The notes below the pieces were generated by a model. That model was not told where the DNA came from and made no database searches. It saw only the letters and a program-made list of their open reading frames with translations. 11,799 bases of DNA from positions 18,321-30,119 of the forward strand of contig DIQB01000093.1 in the NCBI GenBank assembly GCA_002427165.1, written 5' to 3'. Numbering within the stretch: position 1 is the first letter of the stretch; every line of letters begins with the position of its first letter. Below, one piece after another: positions 1-7,036 of this stretch. Origin of the DNA: Firmicutes bacterium UBA5473. GTDB taxonomy: Bacteria; Bacillota; DTU084. The position numbers were made by a program, and so were the translations under genes.

Positions 1-858
1 CGTTAATGGAATGGTATGAGTTTTAGCCTCCTGACCGGGCTCTAGATCCACAATTGTGACGGACTTACCCTGGGCAGCTTCGCCAAAGCCGTAGGCCAGG
101 GGCGAGCCACAGTAGCGTCCCCCGCCCCCTGGCAGGGACTGAGGCCTGTGGAGATGCCCCAAAGCTAGATATTGTGCACCACCCAAAAGCTCCACAGGTA
201 CTGCCGGAGCGCTGCCTAGCTGGATGGGCCGCTCACTATCTGAGCTTTTCCCTCCCTGCACATAAAGATGGCTCATAGCCAAATTGACAATCTCAGGCCG
301 AAAGTGGCTGACCAGGGAGGCAAAAAGTTCCCCTACACGCTTGGCATAGCCTGCTGCCAACTCTTCCTCTGCAACATCAAGGCTCAGGAGCTCTCCTAGG
401 CGAGCTTCGGAAGGATACGGCAGGGCTGCGATCACGGCCCGCTCCCCTTCGCCTGCCCAACCTAACTCCAGCCACGAGGGGCCACTGGCAAGACAGCTCA
501 AATGCTGGCTACCGCCCTGAGCCACGTCCTGGGGGAGCCCCAAGATAAAAATCCCCATTCTCTGAGCCAAGGCCTGAGCTGCAGTGAGCCGCTGGGGCTG
601 ATCATGGTTGCCTGCGATAACCACAACTGCCCTTCTACCACCATCTGCCAAGGCTTTGACTGTGTCATAGAAAAGAGCCTCGGCCCAAGCAGGGGGAGTT
701 GCTGTATCGAAGATATCCCCTGCCACCAGCACCAGCTGGCACTTTTGGTCCTGGGCGATCTCCACAATTTCAGCCATAACTGCTTCCTGTTCCCCCTGGC
801 GGCTTTGCCGCTCCAATGTCCGCCCTAAGTGCCAGTCGGAAGTATGTAGTATACGCAA
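1..858 (-). CDS. sbcD: Nuclease SbcCD subunit D (Mre11-type metallophosphoesterase), partial
   Basis: This is the catalytic nuclease subunit of the SbcCD DNA repair complex, which trims hairpins and blocked DNA ends together with the SbcC ATPase. The frame stays open from 858 to the window edge (286 codons); the family is usually about 380-420 residues, so roughly the last quarter lies off the left edge. The phosphoesterase motifs come in order: D8-W-H10, G47-D48-I-F-D51, G83-N84-H85-D86, S196-H197 and G234-H235-L-H237, which supply the two-metal site. The start is TTG at 858, because GGAGG lies 8 nt upstream and the protein then begins MRILHTSDWH as in the family. An in-frame GTG three codons earlier overlaps that ribosome binding site and is unlikely. 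sbcC would be expected next, beyond the left edge. The gene is divergent from the DUF2935 gene. Confidence 0.95.
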   Translation of the reverse strand, partial: MRILHTSDWHLGRTLERQSRQGEQEAVMAEIVEIAQDQKCQLVLVAGDIFDTATPPAWAEALFYDTVKALADGGRRAVVVIAGNHDQPQRLTAAQALAQRMGIFILGLPQDVAQGGSQHLSCLASGPSWLELGWAGEGERAVIAALPYPSEARLGELLSLDVAEEELAAGYAKRVGELFASLVSHFRPEIVNLAMSHLYVQGGKSSDSERPIQLGSAPAVPVELLGGAQYLALGHLHRPQSLPGGGGRYCGSPLAYGFGEAAQGKSVTIVDLEPGQEAKTHTIPLT

Positions 859-906
859 GGATAGCACCTCCAAATTAGTTGCTATTTAAAGATGGGAAAT
901 TATGTG

Positions 907-937
907 TTGTCACCTTTGAAAAATCGAATCATAAAAT
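907..937 (+). promoter_or_regulatory. Possible sigma-A promoter for the DUF2935 gene
   Basis: TTGTCA (907-912) and TAAAAT (932-937) resemble -35 and -10 boxes, but the 19-bp spacer is longer than ideal; CATAAA at 930 would give 17 bp with a poorer match. The site lies 31 bp before the start codon, in the 110-bp gap shared with the divergent sbcD. On the opposite strand GTGACA overlaps the same bases and could serve sbcD with TTAAAT 18 bp further on. The assignment is weak. Confidence 0.3.
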
Positions 938-968
938 ACCATAAGTACCATCACGAGGAGGAGAGAAA

Positions 969-1802
969 ATGCATCTAGTTAGGAAAGTTCAAACTGAGCT
1001 TACCTTTTGGCTTCGCATTATGAAGGAGCATGCCTTCTTCTTGGAGCTAGGAATTCCTGCCACAAGGGAATCGATGGCCGAACAAGCCGGGGAATTTGTC
1101 CTTATCTTCGATGAGTTGCTCACAAGAGCACAACGAGTACAAAACCACCAACAGGCCCAAGCCTTAATCCAGGATGCGAAAGCTGCCACAGCTGCTCTTT
1201 TAAATTTTAAAAGAGAAATCTTAAATCTGATCATCCAATGCCAAATGCCCTCGAGTCTCTATGCACTGTTGGTTGATCACATCGCACGGGAAGCTGCACG
1301 TTTACTAATGCTTTTAGAAGAATGGGAACACGATTATCCTCAGGACCTCTTGCAGAAAACTTTAAGCGAGGAAGAATTCTGGTCAAGAATCATGACAGAT
1401 CACGCAAAGTTTATCGAACACCTTCTGGATCCATCCCAGCGCACCCTAATTGCTGACGCCCAAAGGTGGAGTCTCAGCTTTGACAATCTTTATCGTCAGG
1501 CCGAGGACTATCATTCCATGTTACAAGCAAACCCAGAGAGCTTTCTGGCTGTAAACAGCTTTACAGATGAACTGATAGAAAATGCCCAAGGGATTGCCAC
1601 TTTCAAGCGAGCAGGTAGGGATGCACTTTTGAGTTGCAAGGCTCTAGCTACAACGATTCCACTGCTTATGGATCATGTAATGCGGGAGGCAGAACATTTC
1701 CACGGGGAGCTAACTGTTCTGAGGCAGCGGCTTGAGGTTGAAAACAAGCCCCTCTTGCCGCCAGAAAATCCCCTCCCCCCCAATACTCCACCCTTCAGCT
1801 AG
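969..1802 (+). CDS. DUF2935 family protein, two tandem four-helix-bundle repeats
   Basis: A 277-residue, all-helical, soluble protein with no signal peptide. It contains two copies of the DUF2935 unit common in Firmicutes. The first begins with FW(L)RIM-x2-H (F13, W14, H21) and ends with L-x-DH-x3-E (H104, E108). The second repeats both motifs at F137, W138, H145 and at H236, E240, with an extra H243. The regularly spaced His and Glu residues on helices resemble a ferritin-like di-metal bundle, which is an inference; no function is established for the family to my knowledge. Residues 261-275 form a proline-rich tail. The ATG at 969 follows a strong GAGGAGGAG. The last 8 bp overlap the convergent methylase gene. 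Confidence 0.88.
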   Translation: MHLVRKVQTELTFWLRIMKEHAFFLELGIPATRESMAEQAGEFVLIFDELLTRAQRVQNHQQAQALIQDAKAATAALLNFKREILNLIIQCQMPSSLYALLVDHIAREAARLLMLLEEWEHDYPQDLLQKTLSEEEFWSRIMTDHAKFIEHLLDPSQRTLIADAQRWSLSFDNLYRQAEDYHSMLQANPESFLAVNSFTDELIENAQGIATFKRAGRDALLSCKALATTIPLLMDHVMREAEHFHGELTVLRQRLEVENKPLLPPENPLPPNTPPFS

Positions 1803-2850
1803 AGACTTCGCAAATAAAAAGGCGCTCCAGTAGCTGTCGCCGACGGGAGCGGCCTGCTCCGTTGCCAAAGACGGGGTATGGTTGCTCCCGAATCTGAACC
1901 TGTCCCCGGCTTTCTAAAATTTCCATTAGCTCGCAATCTGAGATTATTCCCTCGCAGTTGTAGGAGAGAAAAAGGTAGCGACACCTGGCCTTAGCCACAA
2001 GTTCAGCTAGGGCTACAGCTGCTTCTCTTTTTTTGGAATAACGACTACGCAGACCACTGCGATCGAACTTACGCGTTTTCCCCGCAAGTGGTGGCTTTTC
2101 CCAGCGAGCGACATTTTCCAGCACGTGATAATTATCGCAATACTGCCTAGAATTATAGGGAGGATCTAGGTAGATAATGTCCGCATCTACCTCTTCCACC
2201 AAGGTATTTGCATCCTGACAATACACCTGGCAGTCTCCCCTGGCCGTAATCTTCAGGGGGCGTAGCTGGAGCCTGCTATAGACTGTCTCATCCACAAGGT
2301 GCACACCTCCAGGACTATAGGGAGGATGGCCTAGGTTCTTTAGGTAAGCGTCATATTGGCCACAAGTATTGGCCACCTTATCTGCCGCATAAAGTAGGGA
2401 TGTGAGCAAAATATAATATTCCTGGGGAGTAATTAATCCCTTTTGGCGCCAGCTTTCGATCTCGTCGCGCACAGCTCCGATTCGCTCTGCATTCTCCCAG
2501 GTGAAATAGGTGTTGCCATAGCTCTCTGCTAAATACCCTCCCTCTCCCTCTAGGCTATTGAGCCTCTCAAGTAAAAGCTCAATTTGCTGTAGATTTGCAT
2601 TCTTGGGGGTAGTACAAAGGAAAGCGCGATTTGTTACATAATTTGAATAAAGAAGGTCGCAGGCCAGCACCTGCCTTGCCTTCCCCACAAAAGCGCCTGC
2701 CACCACACCTGTACCAGCGAAGAGATCTAAAAAAGAGCACGCAGACAGCTCGCTGCCTACCATATCTTCTACAGCTTGGACAATAAAATCCAAAAGCGCG
2801 GCTTTAGATCCTATATATTTACGATTCTGCTGGCTGAATGCCTTCTCCAA
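1795..2850 (-). CDS. D12-class DNA adenine (N6) methylase
   Basis: A 351-residue methyltransferase predicted to transfer a methyl group from S-adenosylmethionine to adenine in DNA. Visible motifs are the N-terminal YIGSK (12-16), the SAM-binding FxGxG-type loop D42-L-F-A-G-T-G48, and the catalytic D229-P-P-Y232 followed by NSRQY and NYHVLE, typical of D12 (MethyltransfD12) enzymes. It starts at TTG 2850: this is the first usable in-frame start after the upstream gene's stop codon, which lies in the same frame 16 codons earlier, and it follows a G-rich stretch (AGGGGG). No restriction endonuclease is seen beside it, so it may be an orphan or regulatory methylase; the recognition site cannot be read from the sequence. 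It lies 48 bp downstream of the 888-residue glycosyltransferase gene and could be co-transcribed, but it also has its own promoter. Confidence 0.9.
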   Translation of the reverse strand: MEKAFSQQNRKYIGSKAALLDFIVQAVEDMVGSELSACSFLDLFAGTGVVAGAFVGKARQVLACDLLYSNYVTNRAFLCTTPKNANLQQIELLLERLNSLEGEGGYLAESYGNTYFTWENAERIGAVRDEIESWRQKGLITPQEYYILLTSLLYAADKVANTCGQYDAYLKNLGHPPYSPGGVHLVDETVYSRLQLRPLKITARGDCQVYCQDANTLVEEVDADIIYLDPPYNSRQYCDNYHVLENVARWEKPPLAGKTRKFDRSGLRSRYSKKREAAVALAELVAKARCRYLFLSYNCEGIISDCELMEILESRGQVQIREQPYPVFGNGAGRSRRRQLLERLFICEVSS

Positions 2851-2880
2851 GCCCCCACCCCCTGTCTGTTCTCTCCCCTT

Positions 2881-2909
2881 ATTATACCATATCTTTCCCT
2901 ACCTGGAAG
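2881..2909 (-). promoter_or_regulatory. Extended -10 promoter for the methylase gene
   Basis: On the minus strand a perfect TATAAT (2881-2886) is preceded by TGG (2887-2889), the TGn of an extended -10 box. The -35 position (2904-2909, CTTCCA) matches only 3 of 6 bases, as is often tolerated with an extended -10. The methylase TTG lies 30 nt downstream of the -10. The element overlaps the last codons and stop of the upstream glycosyltransferase gene. Confidence 0.5.
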
Positions 2910-5565
2910 CGCCTACAGGCATTCCTTGAGCTGAATTTGTGAACTCCACAAGATAGACAGTCCGCCTCTGAGAGTTCTTTCCCGAAAGGACGCGGCTTGT
3001 AAATTTCTCCCGGATCCGCAAGGGCACCTTTCCCTTGAGGCGAGCATAGCTCTGAGCCGAGAGCACAGCGAGCTGCGAGCCTTCCATGTTGCTCACAGGC
3101 AGCTCTCCCACCAGGTGAGGCTGCCCCTGGAGACTAAAGAGCACAGGCAGGGGACTATTTTCCAAAGGCAAGCTCCGATCTACAAAGATCACCCCCCTGC
3201 TTCCTTCTGCTCTCCTCACCCCCTCTAGCACATCCAAAGCCATGGTGTTGGCCTGGTTGGTGCCCCTGAGACTTTGGCAGTAACGGTAGTGAGGCACCAG
3301 CTGCAGGGCGAGAAAAATCAGGCCCAGAACCCAAGCAGAGCTCTGGAGTGCTCTGCTTTTAGGTAGCAAAGCTTTCCCGGCCACAATTCCCTTTGCCATC
3401 AAAAGTAGGCCCACCAGCACTGCTGGCATAATGTAACGGGTGGGAAGGTAGAAGCTGTAGCGGCTATTGAGCCAGGGTATGGCAGCAAAGCTGCCGCCGA
3501 TGAGCCAGAGGGGCAGAATTTTGCCCTCCTTTTTTGCTAGATAGCAACCTAAGATCAAGACAATCGTAGCGATGGTAAACTGAGGGTCTTTTAAATAAGC
3601 CCATGGGTTCGCCAGCTCCCTATACGTGGAGCTGATGGTGCGCAAAAACTGCACTAGCATTTGACCAGCGTTACGACAAAATGCCCATAACCCAGGATTC
3701 GGTTCCAATGTATAGCTTTTTTTACTTAGCCAAGTAATGCTACCAAACTTTGAACTGAGGTTGAAATAAAGCATGTTGCCGTAGCCCACAGCAAAACTCA
3801 ACCCCGCTGCCAAGAGGCTCCGCCTGGGCAAGTTGAGCTTATAGAGATAGCCCGCTACCACCACCACAAAGATGAGCACAGAGGAGTGGGTTTGTAAGGC
3901 CAGAGCCCAGCTCAGGCCAGTTAGGGCCAGCCAGAGGCTATTTCTCTTTTTTTCTGCCACCCCCGTCACATACAGGGCCAAGGCGAAGAAGAAGGGGGTG
4001 GTGCTATTAGACCAAGCCATATGGGTAACTAAAATGTGCATGCCACAGGATATTAGCAAAACTGCTGCCACCAGGCCACAGGTTTTGCCAAAAAGAAGCT
4101 TGCCTAGATAGTACATCAAAACCACAGTTAGGGCCGAGGTAATAGCTACATACAAACGAGGCCAATAGATACTAGGGCCAAACAATTTGAAGATCCCCGC
4201 TAGCAGATAATTATGTAGCGAGCCGATATCCCAGGCTGCATTATGCAGGGGCCAGGCCTGGCCTTGGAAGATCTGATAGGCTAGGTTCACCTCGCCTAGC
4301 TCATCAATATACCGTGGCACTTCCCACAAGTAAGGTAATCTCACGGCTAACCCCACCAAAAATAGCCCCACCACCAGGGCAGCCTCTCGCCTCCGCTCCC
4401 TTAGCTCCACTAGCCTGTAGCGATTAAAAAGCAGATTGACACCCAGCCAAAGGAGCTCCCAGGCCATTTTGATGATACTTGACAGGCACACCTTTGAGCC
4501 CGCTGCTGCCTCGGCAAGAATGGGAAGTTCACTAATTTCAATTCTTTGCGCACGGGCCAGGGCGATAAGCTCCACATCAAAGGAGAAACCGCGCAATTTC
4601 TGTCTGCTAAAAAGCTTCGCTGCTGCAATCCTACTGAAGCCTTTGAGCCCACATTGGCTGTCACCGATCCCAGGCAAACAAAAGAGCTGCACAAAAAAAT
4701 TGAAGGCCTGACCCAATAGTTTCCGCAGCCTGCTCTCGCCCTCTAGCCTGCCTTGGCCACAGTTGCGCTTGCCGATGACAACCTGATGGCCTAAGGCAAG
4801 ATTTTCCACCACGTCGCGAATATGCTCTGGGGTGAAGGTGGCATCTGCATCTGCAAAGATCAGATATTCACCTTGGGCTGCGTGCATGCCCACTCGTACA
4901 GCCTCGCCTTTGCCCTTATTTTCGCTATACCCCCGAGCTTGGACAAAAGGGCAGGCTTCCTCCCACCTGTGGGCAATTGCCCCGGTTCCATCCACGCTGC
5001 CATCGTCAACCACGATGATCTCGGTAGGGAAAAATGTTGGAAGAGCTTCCGTGAGGATGGTGAGCCTCTCGGGCAGTCGTAGCTCCTCATTATAAGCGGG
5101 AATAATTACGCTAACAAGGCCCTTCTTGCCCTCTTGAGAGAAGGCTAGGGTTTGCTCCCTGTGGGCAAAGACCCAATACTTATACCACAGGAAGTTCCAA
5201 CAAGCCGAAAAAAACGCTCCCAAAAGCTTACCACCATTAATTGCCCACAGGGAAGGCAACCCCAGTCCTACGACCCCAAGTACAACCAAGCTATTGAGAG
5301 CGATCCCGCTACTGGTAGCTAGGGCAAATCGACCCAGGGATCCTGAGCGCTCTTGGGAGGAGAATGTCCAGTGACGATGAAGGATGAAGCTTTGGGCGGC
5401 GGCAAGGGTGATGCTGATGGCATTGAGTAAGATAAGCGTACTTCCTCGGGCTCCAGTTAGGAGAAGCAAAAGGTTAAACAGGCCGAAATCTGTGAGGGTA
5501 TTTGCCACCCCCACTGCGATAAATCTCACTAGCTGCCTGGGTTTATTCGCCACAGCAGAAACCAC
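2899..5565 (-). CDS. GtrA / GT2 polyprenyl-P-sugar synthase / GT-C transferase fusion
   Basis: An 888-residue membrane protein with three fused parts. Residues ~12-135 are a GtrA-type domain: about four membrane segments, with SFILHRHWTFS at 59-69 and FLWYKYWVFA at 125-134. Residues ~150-345 are a GT2 domain of the dolichol/polyprenyl-phosphate sugar synthase type, with VSVIIPAYNE (151-160), VVDDGS (185-190), DAD (239-241) and DSQCGLKGF (302-310). Residues ~395-760 are a multi-span GT-C (GT39/ArnT/PMT-like) domain whose first loop carries D421-E422, the expected catalytic pair, followed by a soluble tail to 888. The likely job is to load a sugar on undecaprenyl phosphate inside the cell, move it across the membrane and transfer it outside; sugar and acceptor are unknown. 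The start is GTG 5565, with AAGAGGA very close upstream; GTG 5553, behind GGTGG at 8-nt spacing, is an alternative. An in-frame TAA lies just upstream. The frame is uninterrupted, so the fusion is not an obvious sequencing artefact. Confidence 0.88.
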   Translation of the reverse strand: MVSAVANKPRQLVRFIAVGVANTLTDFGLFNLLLLLTGARGSTLILLNAISITLAAAQSFILHRHWTFSSQERSGSLGRFALATSSGIALNSLVVLGVVGLGLPSLWAINGGKLLGAFFSACWNFLWYKYWVFAHREQTLAFSQEGKKGLVSVIIPAYNEELRLPERLTILTEALPTFFPTEIIVVDDGSVDGTGAIAHRWEEACPFVQARGYSENKGKGEAVRVGMHAAQGEYLIFADADATFTPEHIRDVVENLALGHQVVIGKRNCGQGRLEGESRLRKLLGQAFNFFVQLFCLPGIGDSQCGLKGFSRIAAAKLFSRQKLRGFSFDVELIALARAQRIEISELPILAEAAAGSKVCLSSIIKMAWELLWLGVNLLFNRYRLVELRERRREAALVVGLFLVGLAVRLPYLWEVPRYIDELGEVNLAYQIFQGQAWPLHNAAWDIGSLHNYLLAGIFKLFGPSIYWPRLYVAITSALTVVLMYYLGKLLFGKTCGLVAAVLLISCGMHILVTHMAWSNSTTPFFFALALYVTGVAEKKRNSLWLALTGLSWALALQTHSSVLIFVVVVAGYLYKLNLPRRSLLAAGLSFAVGYGNMLYFNLSSKFGSITWLSKKSYTLEPNPGLWAFCRNAGQMLVQFLRTISSTYRELANPWAYLKDPQFTIATIVLILGCYLAKKEGKILPLWLIGGSFAAIPWLNSRYSFYLPTRYIMPAVLVGLLLMAKGIVAGKALLPKSRALQSSAWVLGLIFLALQLVPHYRYCQSLRGTNQANTMALDVLEGVRRAEGSRGVIFVDRSLPLENSPLPVLFSLQGQPHLVGELPVSNMEGSQLAVLSAQSYARLKGKVPLRIREKFTSRVLSGKNSQRRTVYLVEFTNSAQGMPVGASR

Positions 5566-5648
5566 CGTCCTCTTATGCTTTGCTGCTCCTTAGTTTGCCT
5601 TTCCTTCCGGCGATTAGCAAAGCAAGTTTTTCCAAGAGGAAGGATTCT

Positions 5649-5665
5649 TTTAGCCAAAGGCTAAA
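5649..5665. repeat. Perfect 7-bp inverted repeat in a divergent intergenic region
   Basis: TTTAGCC and GGCTAAA are separated by AAA, between the divergent glycosyltransferase fusion gene and the small exported protein gene. It is followed on neither strand by a proper T-run after a GC-rich stem, so it is more likely an operator or chance than a terminator. No convincing -35/-10 pair was found in this 135-bp gap, although it is AT-rich near the plus-strand gene. Confidence 0.3.
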
Positions 5666-5700
5666 TATTAAAATTAGATACTATTTTAAGAAAGGAATGG

Positions 5701-6000
5701 ATGCTTATGCAAAAGCGTCGCAGGATCGCTATCTTTCTATTTTGTTGTTTAGGTCTAAGTCTCTTGCCCGGGCCTCTAGGCCACGAGGAGGATTCTCAAA
5801 AAACACTTTTTTCGGCTGCGCTCAGTATCCTGAGCCCTCAGGCCTTAGCCAAGTCCACCACCGTCTACATTACAAATACAGGCACGAAATACCACGTGAG
5901 CAGCTGCAGGCATTTGCGGCGCAGCAAGAAGGCCATCACAATTTCGAAGGCAAAAGCGCAGGGCTATCAGCCCTGCAAGGTTTGTAAACCACCACGTTAA
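5701..6000 (+). CDS. Small exported protein with His/Cys metal-binding-like C-terminal domain
   Basis: A 99-residue protein. KRRR (5-8) followed by a hydrophobic stretch (9-22) indicates a signal peptide or membrane anchor; a second mildly hydrophobic stretch ends in A-L-A (48-50), a possible cleavage point. The C-terminal half (about 54-99) has the pattern VYITxTGxKYHxxxC, then GYxPCxxCxPP, known from the tails of secreted nucleases and small Firmicute proteins annotated as Ada-like metal-binding. The candidate ligands are H65, C69, C92 and C95, probably for zinc. The function is unknown, and it may act outside the membrane. ATG 5701 follows AAAGGA at only 4 nt; ATG 5707 (spacing 10) is equally possible and removes two residues. 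The stop codon is part of the terminator stem shared with the convergent gene. Confidence 0.85.
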   Translation: MLMQKRRRIAIFLFCCLGLSLLPGPLGHEEDSQKTLFSAALSILSPQALAKSTTVYITNTGTKYHVSSCRHLRRSKKAITISKAKAQGYQPCKVCKPPR

Positions 6001-6031
6001 GAGAGGTCGCGATTAAATCGCGACCTCTCTT
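5999..6031. terminator. Bidirectional intrinsic terminator between convergent genes
   Basis: A perfect 15-bp stem (5999-6013 with 6017-6031) with a 3-nt TAA loop. Short T-runs follow on both strands, better on the plus strand (CTTTAACTT). The stem ends lie inside the stop codons of both flanking genes, so a single hairpin serves both transcription units. Confidence 0.85.
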
Positions 6032-6813
6032 TAACTTAAACTTCTAATGCAGGCGAGGGCTTGTGCCAAGACCTCTTTGTGTTTCTCCGAAGATGTTCTC
6101 CCCAAGACTCCACCATTATCCTCCAGGCTCACGCGTTTTTTATAACCTCTGGACTTGAGAATATGTAAAAAGTCCGCTGTGGAAAAGGGCTCTTCAGGAA
6201 AGGGAAGATGGATATGTCCTAATTGGGAGACAGGTACTAGATTATCAAGGGGCTCCTCTTCCTGGGCCATATGGAACAGGTCTGCTAGTAAGCCTACTCT
6301 CCAACCAATTTTTTTACATACATCTCTGGTTTCGGCAACCTGATTGAGGAGGTTGCTCTGTTTTTGGCATAAGGGCTCGATCACGATCCTCACTTTATCC
6401 CCTGCGGCTTCCGCTACCATATCTAAAAAAATAAATAGTTGCTTCTCTGCAGTCTCCTGGGGAAAACCTTGAGGGATTTTGCGGGCTTTACCACTGCCAA
6501 AAACAACGATCTTCCCCCCTAAGCTTTCGATCCGCGGCAGCACATGATTGAGGTATTTGCAAATAGCCACCTGATCCACATCTGGTCCTACGATTGGCAA
6601 AGAGCCAGGCAGAAAACAATTGAAGACCTCTGGCTTCAGGTTAAATTGTTCAGTGTTTTTCCCTAGAAGGTCATAACTTTCATCCTCTACCACTGAGACG
6701 ACTGGGGGTTCTATGTAGTCAAAACCTAGCTCAGAGTAGATCTGCACCTTATCTGCACCACCACAACAACCTATTCTCAACTCAATCATCCTTCCGTTTA
6801 AATAATCAGACAT
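6031..6813 (-). CDS. Sugar phosphate isomerase/epimerase-like TIM-barrel protein
   Basis: A 260-residue cytoplasmic protein of the xylose-isomerase-like / AP endonuclease 2 TIM-barrel superfamily (PF01261 type). It shows strand ends with the expected metal ligands: E146 in IVIEPL, D178 and H181 in LADLFHM, H200/H202 in GHIHL, and E231 in SLEDNG. It opens with RIGCCGG and GFDYIE, typical of the first strands. The substrate cannot be inferred; neighbouring glycosyltransferase genes make a sugar plausible. ATG 6813 follows GGTGG at 6 nt. ATG at codon 9 and TTG at codon 12 (the latter 9 nt after GGAAGG) are alternatives that would put the start closer to the first barrel strand. The gene converges on the small exported protein gene and is divergent from the GT4 gene. 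Confidence 0.85.
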   Translation of the reverse strand: MSDYLNGRMIELRIGCCGGADKVQIYSELGFDYIEPPVVSVVEDESYDLLGKNTEQFNLKPEVFNCFLPGSLPIVGPDVDQVAICKYLNHVLPRIESLGGKIVVFGSGKARKIPQGFPQETAEKQLFIFLDMVAEAAGDKVRIVIEPLCQKQSNLLNQVAETRDVCKKIGWRVGLLADLFHMAQEEEPLDNLVPVSQLGHIHLPFPEEPFSTADFLHILKSRGYKKRVSLEDNGGVLGRTSSEKHKEVLAQALACIRSLS

Positions 6814-6860
6814 TTATTACCACCATGCCCCCTTATTGACTGCCACTAGGTTCAGCTTCT

Positions 6861-6889
6861 ATTTTACAAAAACACTGAACAAAAAGCAA
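6861..6889 (-). promoter_or_regulatory. Possible promoter for the TIM-barrel gene
   Basis: On the minus strand TTGCTT (6884-6889) and TAAAAT (6861-6866) are 17 bp apart, ending 47 bp before the ATG at 6813. The -10 matches 5 of 6 bases and the -35 only 3 of 6, in an AT-rich region where chance matches are common. Confidence 0.28.
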
Positions 6890-6964
6890 ATATTTTGTAG
6901 CAAAAGGCGCTAATGGCGGTAGAAAACAATAAATGTTGATGACTGAAATGTGTAAACAATTTTC

Positions 6965-6993
6965 TTGTACCAGTCCCGCTCCTATGCTATAAT
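6965..6993 (+). promoter_or_regulatory. Sigma-A promoter with extended -10 for the GT4 gene
   Basis: TTGTAC (6965-6970), a 17-bp spacer and a perfect TATAAT (6988-6993) preceded by TGC, i.e. an extended -10 box. The start codon lies 43 bp downstream of the -10, leaving a short untranslated leader with the GAGGAGGG ribosome binding site. Confidence 0.65.
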
Positions 6994-7036
6994 ATTCCCA
7001 AGGCTATAAACAGTTTTCTAAGCGAGGAGGGCAGCC

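Noticed and set aside
498..828. Open frames on both strands inside the sbcD region
   Set aside because: They are out of frame with a continuous SbcD translation carrying every family motif.
5580..5987. 135-codon plus-strand open frame overlapping the small exported protein gene
   Set aside because: Its translation shows no recognisable domain, while the overlapping frame at 5701-6000 has a signal sequence and a known His/Cys motif.
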